Assembly (NCBI GenBank): GCA_013365325.1
Contig: JABVXV010000034.1
Location: 62,001-126,000, forward strand
Direction of reading: 5' to 3'
Length of the DNA stretch: 64,000 nucleotides
Source of the DNA: Dipetalonema caudispina
Lineage: Eukaryota; Nematoda; Chromadorea; Rhabditida; Onchocercidae
Below are positions 11,580-24,512 of this stretch, in pieces. The position numbers and the translations under genes were made by a program. The notes beneath the pieces are model-generated. The model was not told where the DNA came from and did no database searches. It saw only the letters and a program-made list of their open reading frames with translations. How positions within the stretch are numbered: the first letter of the stretch is position 1; every line of letters starts with the position of its first letter.

Positions 11580-14500
11580 CGTTTCGTTTAAATGCTTCAA
11601 ATTTTTTTGATGAAAAGATCAGTCTGTAGGCCTGAAGAAAGGGTAAGCATATCGAACATAATGTAAATCGATGGAATGTTCCTCACTATTAATTCAATCT
11701 ATTCCAATTTCATATACTCCAGTCTTGCAAAATCCTTTTAAAAATTAATTTCAATTTTTCAAGTTGATTTATTCCACGATCTTTCTAATTCCTTTGTTTG
11801 GTCCTTTATGTATTTAATTATTTTGGTTCTCGGAACAACGATAATTCAACATCGCATCGCACTATTCATTGTCTAAATTGACAAGTAGGTAGAAAGGAAG
11901 AATTAAAAGCTATTTTTTGACTCTCAAAGTGCTGCAGTAAAAAGTGAGATGATAATAACATTCCTTTCAGAAGAGTCTAGAGGGACATAGGATCAAACTG
12001 TTATTATTCTTCACTTCGAATATTTCACAACTTCCTGTTACCTTTACAGGATCAAAGGTCAATCCAATTTAATTGTCATAAAATGGTTAACAAAGAGATG
12101 CAGATTATGAACATTTCGTAAGAATTCTTTCATACAAATGGCATCTTGTAGATTCGAAATATTGTGGAAAAAATTGAGAGAGAAAAGATTAAAAAGATAG
12201 CAAAAATAGATAATGAAAAGACTAATAAGATGATAAAGTGAAAGAGGGACAGGACTCCTATACAATGACAATAGTAAGAAATAGCAAAGAAAAAATGCTT
12301 CTCATACGAGAGATAGGATCAATTCGCTAATTATGATGTTGCCAATTCGCGATTATTTCGGGAATGGGATATGTTTGAGCTTACCTTTAGTTAGTTTACT
12401 GTGACAGAATCGGTCTGGTAAATATCGGTCTGTCATTGAGTGTTTTAAGGAAACCTGGTAATATCTCACCAATTCTCTTAGAATGTTTCAGGACTTCTTC
12501 TTGTAGTAGAGATTATAGTTTAGTATTGGACATCTACTAACAAAATTCTGATCAATCTGCTCAATAATCGTGTATCAATACTAAATCTTTGCAGTTGTAT
12601 CTCATATTCGATCATTATGGGAAGTGTTCAGAGTATTTTCTTGTAAACTATGATTTCAAAATATTAATGAAGTGTACAGAAGGAAAAATATCTCCTGTTG
12701 TTTTTGCTAACTATATCATATCTTATAAAGGAAATATTTACATTTCTCGTTTTCCATAACCAAAATCTTCCAAACATGATTTACCAGAAATTTTGACCTT
12801 AGTTGGTTGATGCAGGCTATTTTCCATCTTACAATCTTTCCCCAGTAAAATCTGCAAAATGCATAGGTGCAGAACTGTATAAATTATTTACTAATGTAAG
12901 AAAAGTTTTAAACGTGAAATAAACACAAAAATTACTTTTAATCGTATCATCCTTCCCTGCAGAGATTACATTCGATTTTTCCAACTTTTTAAAGTTCCTC
13001 CCAAGTAAGTACAAAAACATGAATTATCACATGAAAAATTTTCTGCATACCGCAATTCACTAAAGTAATGACCAGTTTAATGCAAGTTATTTAAAGTTAA
13101 ATTCCTCTCTTCTCAAAAAAAAGGTTTAAAATTTAAAAAAAATGCTTCAGGTACTTTCCAACATGTTTTTCCACTAGCAATCGATTTGTTAATCTTTCCC
13201 ACAATGATACATCCGAATTGCTAAAAATTAGTTAAACTAGAATTAACCAAAGCAATCCAAGTTCAGGCTTCTAAGATTAATTAATATCTTAAATTTGTGA
13301 TGATAAATTAACTAGTCTTTAACCATGAAACAAAATACACATACTTTACATTATTACCTATTATTCGATTATATTATTATCTATTATTTAATAACTCTAC
13401 CTTAGAAAGCTGTGATCATACAATCAAATCTGTAGGATAAGAAGTCGAATAATGCCAGCATGATAGGATTATGTTCGCATAAGGCGGATTCCTGAGCGAT
13501 TACTTTGACGTGATGGACGTGTTGATCGGATATTAAATAACCATTGGGAAAAAAGACAATTTAGAGAAAGAGGGATATCACGAAGCATTTCTGATTTTTA
13601 CAACAATTAAAAAAGCCTTATGATACACTTACTTCTATACTTCAACCACTTATCATTATGTCCCAATTGAATGCTTTAAACAGCTTAAGCCAAGCACTAG
13701 ATGATGAATGAAGTTGCTCTCATCATTAAACTCTGGCAGGATATTTACATAACGACAGGAATGTTGATAAAAATTTGAAGCATAAATCATTGATAATTTA
13801 TAAGAATAAATGTGACAAAAAAAAAAATGTGATGTATCAAAAAAACAAAACAAAACAAAATTATGCATCGCTAATCTGTTATCGATCAATCTTTTTACTT
13901 TATCAAAACTTACAGATCGCATTTGGTTAAATAATTCAAAAAAGAAACTCATGCCAATCGTGACGAATTCCATTGTGTCTCTCACGATTGCATAGGGATC
14001 CATCTTTTGACTTCATAACTACCTTCTCAAACTGATCCGACAAACTTTCAATCAATTATTAACTGAAGATTTCCAACATTTGTGGTTGTGCTGCTATCAC
14101 CTATATACTGTTATGTTTTTTAGCCATATGAAATAAGCGAAGTCAAATGAGAAAATAGATGAAATTTCAACATTGTTTGTTGTAATTCCTCAATATTAAT
14201 GGAAGATCTGTAACCAGAGAAGATCAGAAAACATGATCGAAAAAAAAAAGCAATTTTAAAAATTTATCATAATAATAAAGCATGCACGAATGAATAAGCT
14301 AACATGTGCCAGAAATGTTAAGCTATGAAAAAACAGTGCCTTTCACGATCCTTATTTTTACAGCACCTCACGCAACTGCAATTATCGGTACTCATTCCAT
14401 CTCTTCTTGATTTTCGACATGAGTTTGCAAATAGAAAAATCTATGAGTGATAATTACCAGATCATTGAAAAAAACTTTTCTTTTTTAATTAGTACTGATT

Positions 14501-16984
14501 GTAAAGCATTCTTATTGCATTTAACAACAATTTAAAATCAAAACAAATGGCTTGTAGCAATAATACTAAAGCATCTTTTGTTTTCGAAAAAGTCTGCAAA
14601 TGAATTTGAGAAATCAAATGACCATCAAGTGGACCATGCATTATGATTACATTGGAATTATTAATTGTATTAGTATTGCTTTGCCAAATTTATTGTAATA
14701 TGTTGGATTGCAACGACATTTACGCTTTCCTTTCTTTTAAATAATATTAAGGAAGCAATTCAAATTATTTGTCTAAAAAAGAAAGGATTGGTCAAACATT
14801 GGTCATTCAATTTCCTTGAAAGATCGATTCACTATAAATTTATTTCACCAGGTAAACTGAGAAATGATATCTGTAATGAAACATTATTGTTTTATATATT
14901 TTTATTTAATTGCAGTTATAGGAATTTTTTGTTCAATTTTTAAATTTTATTCAAAGAAGAATTCAATCTTTTTGGAACAATTATTTCTAATCGATTGTCC
15001 TTAATTACCTTTTTTGATTGGCTTTTTCAGATATTTTTTGATTTTATTTTCTCGATTTTCATCATATTTATTTGGCCTAATATTTGTTATCCTATTGTCA
15101 TTGTTTAGATTAAATTCTTTTCAAAATATTGCCAATGTTCATTTTTAATTTTTGACATATTTGAAGATAATGATGTTTTAAATCTATGCAATATCATCTT
15201 CTAAATGTAATTAAATTAATTCAACAATATCCAGATTATATTATAATTCATATTTTCTTACAAATTTCAAAAAAAAAAATTTTAGTCCTTTAATTTATGA
15301 AATCATCACCTTTCACTCATTCTTTTCCATCGTTAAATGAATAACTTTGTTAAAAATGGATTCATGATTGAAATCAAATTTATAATACCACATTATATCA
15401 TTTGAAATAATGAGTTGATATATCTGTTAATATAATTAAGCATCTCATAGAACAAACATATATTTGGTAGGCATAAATTTAAAAAAAAATTAATTTTGGT
15501 TTTTTAAGTTAAATTTTTTCAAGTTTTAATTTTTTTATCTTTTTTTTCAAGAGTACAAATAAAAAACTTGGCAAGAATAAAAGTTTGTAAGAATTGATTG
15601 ATCAATCATAGTTAGAGATTAATGGATAAGTTTAATGGGTACAAAATTATTTATCATATGTTTATCAAAAATTCGGCGAAATATTTGTGTTTATTCTTTG
15701 CTCTTGAAGTATTTCTTGTTTTTCTCATTTTAATATTATTTTGAGAAAGAGAGAAAAATGAATCAGTTTTAGCGATTTTTTTTTTTTAGGAGGAATGATA
15801 AGAAAAGACGAAATGAATTGTGATAGGCACAATTAATGAGGACAACATTTAAAAAATTCAATTTTTCTTCAAACTAGTTGTCTTTTAACTTTTAGTGTCC
15901 ATAAATGATTTGTTTTAATATCTATCCTTCATTACTTGATTATTAGTAGCTGTTTATCAACAACGATTTTGTTGGCTGTCGTATGAGATACAATTTGTTA
16001 ATTCATTATTGCTGTGCTATAATTTGGAATATTGCATTGATTTACAAATAATTCCACTGTAATTATAGTTGGAATTCAATGCGGAATTCAACTATATAAC
16101 TATTTTGGGGATTATATTAGCTTTTTTTCGTAACATTTTAAACTTTCATTAAGTAATTTAGAATTTTGAGAGAGAAGAATTTTAAAAATGTTACAATAGC
16201 ACGAAAATATAAATGTAAATACAAATTTAAGTTGCTAATTTTAAGTTACATTTTTCCATTTAATAAAATAAGAAGTATAAATAAATTTTTGGGCAATAAA
16301 TATTGCCCAAAATATATTAAGTAATAAAAAATTCAACCGTTGTAATTTTCAGTAAGAAAAAAATACATTGTTAATAAATTACTATTCAGAAATTTTTGAG
16401 TTGCCATAGAAGGAATTAAATTTTTTTTCCGAATTTTTTTACAATACAAAGTTATAAAGGGAAATTTGTAACAAATTTTGATTTTTTATTAGATCATATT
16501 TAAGTCAGTCAAATCATTTGTATTTCATATTTTGATAAATTACAATCATTCTTCTCTTTTCACACATATCTAACATTTTTGCATTTCTATATGACTTTTT
16601 TTTTTCAGTAAATTTTTCATCAAAATATCTTAAATTATCGAGTTTTTTTTTTTTTGAAAACGACTTCCCAACTTATCTGTGTTACTATAAATTATCTTCA
16701 GCGGATATTATTGCCAAAGAATTTCAAAATTGAGTCATAATTTTACTCATAACAAAATTGAACTATAGTAATTATAAAATTGTATTAATTGCAAATTTTT
16801 TGCTTTTTTTTTTTTTTGGTATACTGAACTACGTTTAATTTGATAAAATGAGAAAGGAAGCAATTAATTTCATACAATCATTTATGAAAAAAAATATCAA
16901 TGCAATTGCTGTGAAATTTTATCTTTTCAAATTAAAAATGAATGTTTTGAAGAATAACAGTTTTTATGCATATTTAAAATAACG
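11580..16984. other. intergenic region with scattered open fragments, no confident gene
   Basis: Several minus-strand fragments look mildly coding. At 13914-14003 the frame reads MDPYAIVRDTMEF...FNQMRS and ends at a perfect GTAAGT donor. Near 13455-13540 a frame contains ESALCEHNPIMLALF. At 12396-12499 a frame ends FTRPILSQ and a stop. Their phases cannot be joined and no family was recognised. The segment from about 14.1 to 16.9 kb shows nothing coding. Confidence 0.4.
16287..16312. repeat. perfect 12-bp palindrome
   Basis: The arms TTTTGGGCAATA and TATTGCCCAAAA are separated by 2 nt. It lies about 0.7 kb upstream of the collagen ATG. It is too short to name as an element. Confidence 0.6.
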
Positions 16985-19637
16985 ATGGAAATTTCTCGAA
17001 AATCAGACGAAAGAGATACGATGATATTATTGATGAAACAACAACAAGTTGGACGTCATAAAAAAATTGCCTTTTTTGGTGTTGCTATTAGGTAAATTTT
17101 TAACATTTAAATTTTTACACATTTTACTCATACTCATCCATCAATCAAAAGTTAAAGTTTTAATTTTGTCACCAAAAAATCGAATGTAAAAAAGTGTATT
17201 TAGAAAATGTATCAGATTTAAATTCCTGAAAGTATCAGAGAGCTAATTACCGCCACATATTTTATCATCAGTAAAAATGATTCCATTTGCATAAATTCAG
17301 GAAACTTTATTCCAAGATAAAAAATTTTAAATTTTAGTACCGTAGCTACTGTCTGTAGCGTAATTGTGATACCACTTCTTTATTACTATATCCAAACAAT
17401 ACAAACAACTTTAACTAATGAAATTGAATTTTGTCGACAACGTTCCAGAAATATGTGGAAAGAATATGCATCTATTGAAAAAGTTAGCATTTACTCGATA
17501 TTAGCATTTGAAAGATTGGAAAGTTTACTCCAAAATTTCAAAAATTTAATTTGTTCAGTAAAAGTTTTTGAGAGAGAAAAAAAAAAGAACAAAAGCAATA
17601 ATTATTAAAAATAGTATCAATAAAATTTGTCAGTCTTTTTTTAGAATAGTTTAGTTGGATTTTTTGGATGAGTTTTTAAATTTCACTATAAATTTCATAT
17701 TTTCAGATGCTAAACGTTAGGAACCGACGATCGCTACGCAATCGACGTCAGTCGGATTATTATTTCGTACCAATGAATGATGAAGAAATGTTACCATATT
17801 CTGTTTTAAGCCCATATTTGTATCCCGGTGAAATGGAACCACAAATGGCGACATATCAGAGTTCTCCATGTTGTAAATGTGGAATAGGCGAAGCTGGAGA
17901 AGTAGGATTACCTGGACCACCAGGAGATCCAGGTTTTGAAATTAGCTTTGAGTGAGGTTTGTTGTTGTATTAGAAAATTAATATTATTAAAGAGCACTGT
18001 TTCAGGAACTGACGGGTTACCGGGTAGAAATGGTCAACGAGGTCCAGATCCAGCGAAAGGATTCGACTATCGCTATCAGGAATGGTGTTTCGATTGTCCA
18101 CAAGCACCACCTGGTCCTCCTGGTCTACAAGGGCCAAAGGGTTATCCTGGTCAACGTGGTATACGAGGTGCTGATGGACTAAATGGCGTTGACGGTACTT
18201 TTAATTAAATTTAGTTCGGAATTATGAATTCTATTTGAATTTTATTTATTAAATTTCTGGGAGATTTAATTTTGCAGGATTGATTGGACCTCCTGGAGAA
18301 CCAGGAAAACGTGGACCTAGTGGAAGTCCGGGATTGAGAGGACAAGCAGGTGAGCCAGGGGAGATTCAAAATATACCTGGCAAAAAAGGTGAACGAGGTC
18401 AACCAGGTTTACCCGGTCCACCAGGACCTGATGGCGAGAATGGTTATGATGGAAAAGATGGATTACCAGGGCCACCGGTTCGTGAGTTCATTAATTTCAA
18501 TAGTAAATAATAATGTTTATATGCAGCACATAATCCATTCGTTCAAAATTGAATAGCTCAAAAACTTTCCGGTTTTCCTACTTCATTTCATCTTTTAGTT
18601 TTTCTATTTTCCGAAGTGTGAAAGGCAATTTTAGCATTCTTCTACATTGTTTTACCAGAGAATTATTGCTGTTAATTTGTTCAAAAATTTCAAAATTTCA
18701 GGGTTTGCCCGGTGATCAAGGACCACCGGGACCACCAGGCCGGCAAGGATTACCGGGAATACCTGGTTCTGATGGTCATTCTGGAGAAGAGGTAGTTGAG
18801 CTCCATTTTATTTTTTAAATATCTTCATCTAAATAAGATGTGTTTCAGATTCCAGATATATTGCGAAAGTATGTGAAGTTCCTTCTTCAAATTTTATCCA
18901 GCAAATCCTAAAAACATCATAAATTTAATAAGAGTGAAGATTTAGGAAATCGAATTAATTTTATTATATATTGACATTTAATGTTATCATTTAATCTCAG
19001 TAATATTATTGATTTGTAATCAATTTCCTAATATCCAAAATTATCATGATAGCTATTTGTTGTTACCCATTATCAGTAATATCAAAGTTTTCAAAAAAGA
19101 ATTGTTTACTTCAAAATCAAAATTAATTCAACATCTTCGAGATTCTAATATTATCCGTCATTTTGAGCATGACATACGTCAAATTATTACACTTCCGGTC
19201 ACTGTAACCTGCGGTACCTTCATCGGATGCTGATACCTCTACATAAGTAATTTGCTGAATGATCCATTATGTTGCAAATGTTTTTCTGTTTGCAATTTTA
19301 TCGTTACAATCATCCAAAAAAAGAATGATATATCAAGTTTCTAATTAATTTTGAATGCATTAATTACCTGAAGAGAAATAAAAAACTAAAGAGCTAATTT
19401 TTCATCATGAAAAAAGTGGTATGTTTTCTTCCGAAGATACTAAAATCAGGTCGTGATGTCATGATCAGATCTATCTGTCAATGCAACAGCATGGAAAATA
19501 ATGTTTTATTAATTGTGATAATAAAAGTTAATATCATATTTCTTATATATATGTATATATACATATATAATATCTATCTTCAGGAATATGGAAGTGGATG
19601 TGATCACTGTCCACTGCCACGTCTTGAATCCGGTTAA
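16985..19637 (+). CDS. cuticle collagen with N-terminal Col_cuticle_N domain
   Basis: The exons are 16985-17091, 17338-17482, 17707-17932, 18006-18194, 18278-18477, 18702-18791 and 19584-19637 (1011 nt, 336 aa, phases consistent). The protein is a structural component of the nematode exoskeleton. Residues about 23-54 form the hydrophobic segment of the cuticle-collagen N-domain, followed by [14 protein letters not shown] basic stretch with RNRR motifs (about 89-98) resembles the furin-type processing site. Next come a Cys cluster (C139, C140, C142), a first Gly-X-Y block, an interruption carrying C187 and C190, and longer Gly-X-Y blocks to about residue 317. The C-terminus holds C325 and C328 and ends [12 protein letters not shown]. 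The paired cysteines are the usual cross-linking positions. The ending resembles the SQT-1/ROL-6 type of collagens, but I do not assign an ortholog. The last intron is unusually long at 792 nt. Confidence 0.93.
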
Positions 19638-20138
19638 TCATAACATTTTTCCGTCGTAAAGATCCATAACGAAGTGTTTGACAATAAATTTGAATTTTAG
19701 TTGTAATTTTGTTTAGAAATTTCTACCATCAATACTTGCCTGTTTTATGATTAAAAATTTTCCATGTGTTGCAACTTCGAATATGTATTTATTGAAATTA
19801 TAAAATTGCTCATTAATTTACATATTTATCTGAATAACAAAGAATAAAGAAAGAATTGTTTCCTAAAAATTTTTAAAGAAATAAATTTTCCTTTTTCTTT
19901 TCTATTGCATATAATAAATAATGTATGAAAGAGCTATTTTAGTAAAATTTTGTTCGAAAAAAAAAATGAGCAAATATTAAATAATTAATTTAGTAATAGA
20001 GTGCTAAAATTGTGATAGAATTTTTTCACACATTGAGGAAGATGTGATATTTGAACAAAATAATTCATGAATCAATAAAGCTAAACGGATAATCGGAAAT
20101 AGAAAGAAGATGAATGGATTTATAAATTAATAATACCT
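19638..20138. other. intergenic gap between convergent collagen and kinase genes
   Basis: It holds the 3' untranslated regions of both genes. AATAAA motifs near 19683 and 19845 suit the collagen transcript. Nothing else is visible. Confidence 0.5.
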
Positions 20139-22214
20139 TTATTCTTCAGTAATTGGTAGAGCAAGCCATGATGGAAGTTCATGCTTATTATTCGGATAAC
20201 GACGTTTTAGAGCAGCTTGAATTTGTTCAATAATAAATTTATAATCTATTGGATAAGGTGATAATGTCATATACATTAATCTATAAAAATAATTATGATA
20301 ACATAGAATAAAAAATAAATAAATATAAATTAGGAAGAGATTTTTGATGTAAATAATAAGAAATAAAAAAAAAAAACGAAAGATATATGATGTAAGAAAA
20401 AATAGATAATTTTTAGGAAAGAAAAAATTTTTAATTTAATTTCTTCATCAACTAATAAATAATCAATTGGGCTTCATCTTAATACAATAAATTCTTCGTA
20501 AATATATTTTTTAAGTTTTATTTGAAAAATGATTGGAGTGAATTCATATCTATTGATAATAGCTTTTACCTGTAAAGTGATCGAATTTCTTTAGGAAGTC
20601 GCTTAAATTCGATATTTCGATAGAATAAACATTTCATATCACATACTCGCTTTTCATCAAATACCGAACGCCATGGCAATTTACCGGAGATCATTTCAGC
20701 AATCATATAAATTAAAGAAATGATATCATCCGATGGACCCTACGATATAATTTCATCATAATTTTACTTTAATTATTTTAAGTATATTTTGAAATTGCTT
20801 TTCTTTTGCAACTTCTTTTTTTTTTATTTCCAATTCTTTTATTCTTTTATTTTTTTTTTCACTGGAAATTGATTCTCATCATAATTATTGAACCGAATAA
20901 TTTGTATCGGAATATCATCTACCTGCTCTCGTCCTCGATGAGCTCGTACGGAGCTGTATCGAATTGTACCAACAAATGGTACAAATGTTCGTGGTTTGCA
21001 AGGCCATGGCAAAGCTAAGCTTAGATCAATAATTAACATACGTGTTTCAATTGAATCGTAAGAGATCGGATTACGAAATGCAAAACTGTAATTAAATTTA
21101 TTGAATGAATTAAACTCGTATCATCTTTAAAGCATTAATTGAAAGAATAATTTAAATCAATCATTATTTATCAATTAGATCAATCACAAAACAATTGCAA
21201 TTATATTTACCTATATGGTGACACTTGACGATGGACATAGCCAAGCCGATGAAGCGATGCAAGTGCCCGAGTACATCCAATCATAATGACCAATGCCAGG
21301 TCCAGTGGAATAGTACCAGTAGGTGATAATGATAACAGTGAGCCTACCATTGATGCATGATATTCTAGGATGGCACATGGTCGTCCAATCCATTCCGGAT
21401 CTCGTTCAACATCTTGATCACCATTTTCACCAAATATCATCTAATAGCAATCAATTCTTAGGATTTAAAGCTATTTTATAATGTATTTAATCTGATATCA
21501 AAATTTATTGTAAATTTTAGAAAATTTCAAATCTTTTATCTTCTATATTTTCAATTATCTTATTAATCTCTAACAATTTTTCACCTTTCTGAGCCGGCCA
21601 TAACAAATTATTTTTGGAAAATGCACAGAGCGACCTTTGGCCTTCTCTAAAATTTTGACCATTCGATGTATGGCCGTGTTCTTTCGATCACTTGCTTTAT
21701 CATGTCTTGCAATTAGCATATGCATAACCTAAAAATTTTTTAATAAAAGAATTACATCTGAACAAAGTGATATGATTTATTTAAATAGTCATTTAATTAA
21801 ATATAAACAAAAATTATTCATTAAAAGATCAGTAATTGAACGAACCAAAGCATTGCAATTATTTTAGGATAAACTTTGCGAAATTCCTTAAAAAAAAGAA
21901 AAAAAAAAAAAAAACTGAAATTTTGATTCATAGTTGTTGTCAACATCAATAAAATTGCATTGAAGAAGTATTGCGACAGCTCTAATCTTGTTATTAATGA
22001 TTCTTAGAATAAAATTTTTTAAAGCTGAAAAAAAAAAAAAATGAAAAAATACGGTATCTGGTGCTTTATCATCATAAATTTGATGTAACGTATATTCACG
22101 ATCTATCGGATCATCTTCTGTGCATGTTACAAAGAATACATGCTTATCATAATCAATAACACCGCAGATATTTTCCACATTTTCTTCAATTTCACCCCAA
22201 AAAATTGTTCCCAT
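20139..22214 (-). CDS. TTBK/CK1-family protein kinase, predicted pseudokinase
   Basis: The exons in coding order are 22053-22214, 21585-21728, 21211-21440, 20923-21085, 20570-20739 and 20139-20280 (1011 nt, 336 aa, phases consistent). Tau-tubulin-kinase hallmarks are clear in the C-lobe: HRQVSPYSFAF aligns with HRDIKPSNFAM, and VGTIRYSSVRAHRGREQ aligns with the TTBK activation segment, followed by DDIISLIYMIAEMISGKLPW. The catalytic chemistry looks lost. The HRD aspartate is Gln174, the catalytic-loop Asn is Ser179, and DFG reads DLS (199-201). There is no recognisable glycine-rich loop, and no clear VAIK lysine in the segment after residue 55. It therefore probably acts as a scaffold or regulator. 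The start ATG has an in-frame stop 9 nt upstream and a strong acceptor 18 nt upstream, consistent with trans-splicing. It is convergent with the collagen gene, about 500 nt away. Confidence 0.88.
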
Positions 22215-22254
22215 CTTTTGTTAGTATTAAAACTGCAAAAAAAAAAAAAAAAAA
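22215..22254 (-). promoter_or_regulatory. probable trans-splice acceptor of the kinase mRNA
   Basis: On the minus strand a long poly-T tract ends in TTTTTGCAG (cut at about 22233/22232), followed by an 18-nt leader and the kinase ATG. No upstream coding exon in frame is visible, and a stop codon interrupts the frame in the leader. This is what a spliced-leader acceptor looks like. An ordinary acceptor for a non-coding first exon is the alternative. Confidence 0.5.
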
Positions 22255-22603
22255 GGAAATTTCACAAATTTTTTTACAAATTATTGGAATGATTGAGATG
22301 ACAACGAATTATTATTTATCGATTAAGCCGCGGAAAATATGCATTATTATGATAGAAAAATTTTTGAAAAATCATGGAAAATGTCATACTTATATGAAAT
22401 ATACATCGCTGTTGAATATGGAAAAAGAAACAAATAAGCGATTGGAGTTACGAATTTCAACAGAGGTCAAATAAATAAGTCACAATGTATTTTCTGAGAA
22501 AAATTTTAATAAAATGTCAAGATTGAATTCGTCAATTATCATCATTTTATTTGATAAAATTTCACATGCATACATTTTCACTTGAAAACTTCAAAAACAT
22601 CGA

Positions 22604-22611
22604 TGACGTCA
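22604..22611. promoter_or_regulatory. CRE-like palindrome TGACGTCA
   Basis: This is an exact 8-bp CREB/ATF consensus, about 390 bp upstream of the kinase start. Function is inferred from the motif only. Confidence 0.3.
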
Positions 22612-22624
22612 AAAGATGCACCCA

Positions 22625-22634
22625 AACACATACA

Positions 22635-22681
<47 letters not shown>
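22625..22681. repeat. (CA)n microsatellite
   Basis: A run of CA units with a few TA interruptions lies upstream of the kinase gene. Confidence 0.95.
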
Positions 22682-22684
<3 letters not shown>

Positions 22685-24504
22685 CTATAACTAATTAAAT
22701 TTGATTTCATGCAATACATATCGAATGTGGCAATACCAATCGTACTGATTTTATTTGTTTATCTTTTTCATTTATTATTTATTTCCTCTATTTTATTTAT
22801 TACTATTATATTTTACTTATTTATTTGTTTTATCACATTTCGATCATTGGGACAATGCCCAGCGGATCATAGAAAATATTACTTTCAACCACTTACATTC
22901 CTTATAATTTACCTTGAATTTTTTACAGTTTACAGTTGAGATTTTTTGGAATAAACCAACCTCTCGCAATGATGTCAAATAGAAAATGTATTAGCAATTA
23001 TGGATCAATCAATTTTTTGTATTATAATTAATTTATAATCAAATTTGCATACTATTCAGTGTATCAAAAGCAATGAAAAACAGCAAGAAATGCTATCGGT
23101 TTTTTGACGTTTTCCGAAGATCTTATCCGGAAAATGAATCAAAACGTTAGCAGTTGAATCATTTACATCTACGGGTTAGATTCAACCGGTTGATCTTAGC
23201 CGATTTTTTTTTAGCTTCAGAGAAAATATTCACTCTGTGTTTCAGTAATAATTGACCATAGATATTTCTGCAATAAAATAAATGCATAAATGGAATTCTA
23301 TAGAATTGAATCTTAAAATATTTTAATTAACCCTAATTCATTTCGAACATTTTGATTATTATCTAAAAGATTTTATTTAATAATGTACTTGTTAACGCAA
23401 TTTTGAGTAGTCATAAAGTAATGAATGAAATTTCATTTTCTTTCTTTTTCATCAATTATTATCTTTCTTTCAAATCATTTTTCATAATTCAAATTTATGA
23501 TTAGTTTTTCAGTGAATAGTACTACAAGAATTTATTTTCTATAATAATAGGTGCTGAAAAAGTTAGAAAAAGAAAACAATGAGTGCAAAAATTGAGCTAA
23601 CAAAGCTACTAAATTTTTTTTTGCAAAAAACTATAAAAGTACATTCGTAAATAATTTAATAAAAGAAAAAAATATTTAAATGCAGCAAAATTAAAAAGGT
23701 TTAGAAAAATGAAATGACGAAGGACGAAAGCAAAAATGAGAAAAATTGAAGAAAGAAACGTACGAAAAATGTCATTTTTATTTTTTTTTCCATTCATTTT
23801 ATGAATTTCAAACTTTTAACTGTCTTTTTTTATAATTTTCTTCCCCACATTAAAGTTCTATTCATTCCTTTGATCCATTGTTGACAAGAAATATGGTAAT
23901 TAAGTTTGAATATATGACAGAATATACTTTAGATTAAGTTCAGTCTAAACAAGACGTTTAATCAGTTTTGCCTTTTGTCGAAAATGTGCTAATGCACTTT
24001 AAATGCTTTTGAAATATAATTCATTTTTACAAACACTTTTTACAAGTACCTTTACATATGCTTTCCTAACATATTTCGGTAATTCTCAAATGCAAATAAA
24101 TGTGACAATTTGTGATAGATTTAACTTATCTCGAATTCATTTTTTAAAAATTGTATAAGAATGTTTTATATAAATTTAATTAAGCCATCGAGGAAAGTCA
24201 TAGGTCAGTTCATCTATGATAATTTGGCTAAGCATTAAACTGGTAGCTGTTGTCTTCTGAATATTCAAATTTTGCTCATCTATATTTAAATTTATTACTG
24301 GCAATAGAATAAGTTTTGTATGACCTTTCAAAATTTAAAATTTAAACTCATACAATCATATCGTTGAAAATGTGACAAAATTTGGAAGATAGTTATTATC
24401 ATATTACTTGATAACATATCTAGTATCATATATTAACACATAAAATTTAGTAATGTGAAAAAAAAACTAACTTTTCAAGTTTATTTCAAGTAATAAATTG
24501 GAAA

Positions 24505-24512
24505 TGACGTCA
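24505..24512. promoter_or_regulatory. CRE-like palindrome TGACGTCA
   Basis: This is a second exact CREB/ATF consensus, about 2.3 kb upstream of the kinase start. It is motif evidence only. Confidence 0.25.

Noticed and set aside
19407..19583. Upstream extension of the last collagen exon
   Set aside because: It is hydrophobic, AT-repeat-derived sequence without Gly-X-Y. The TATCTTCAG acceptor at 19583 fits the phase.
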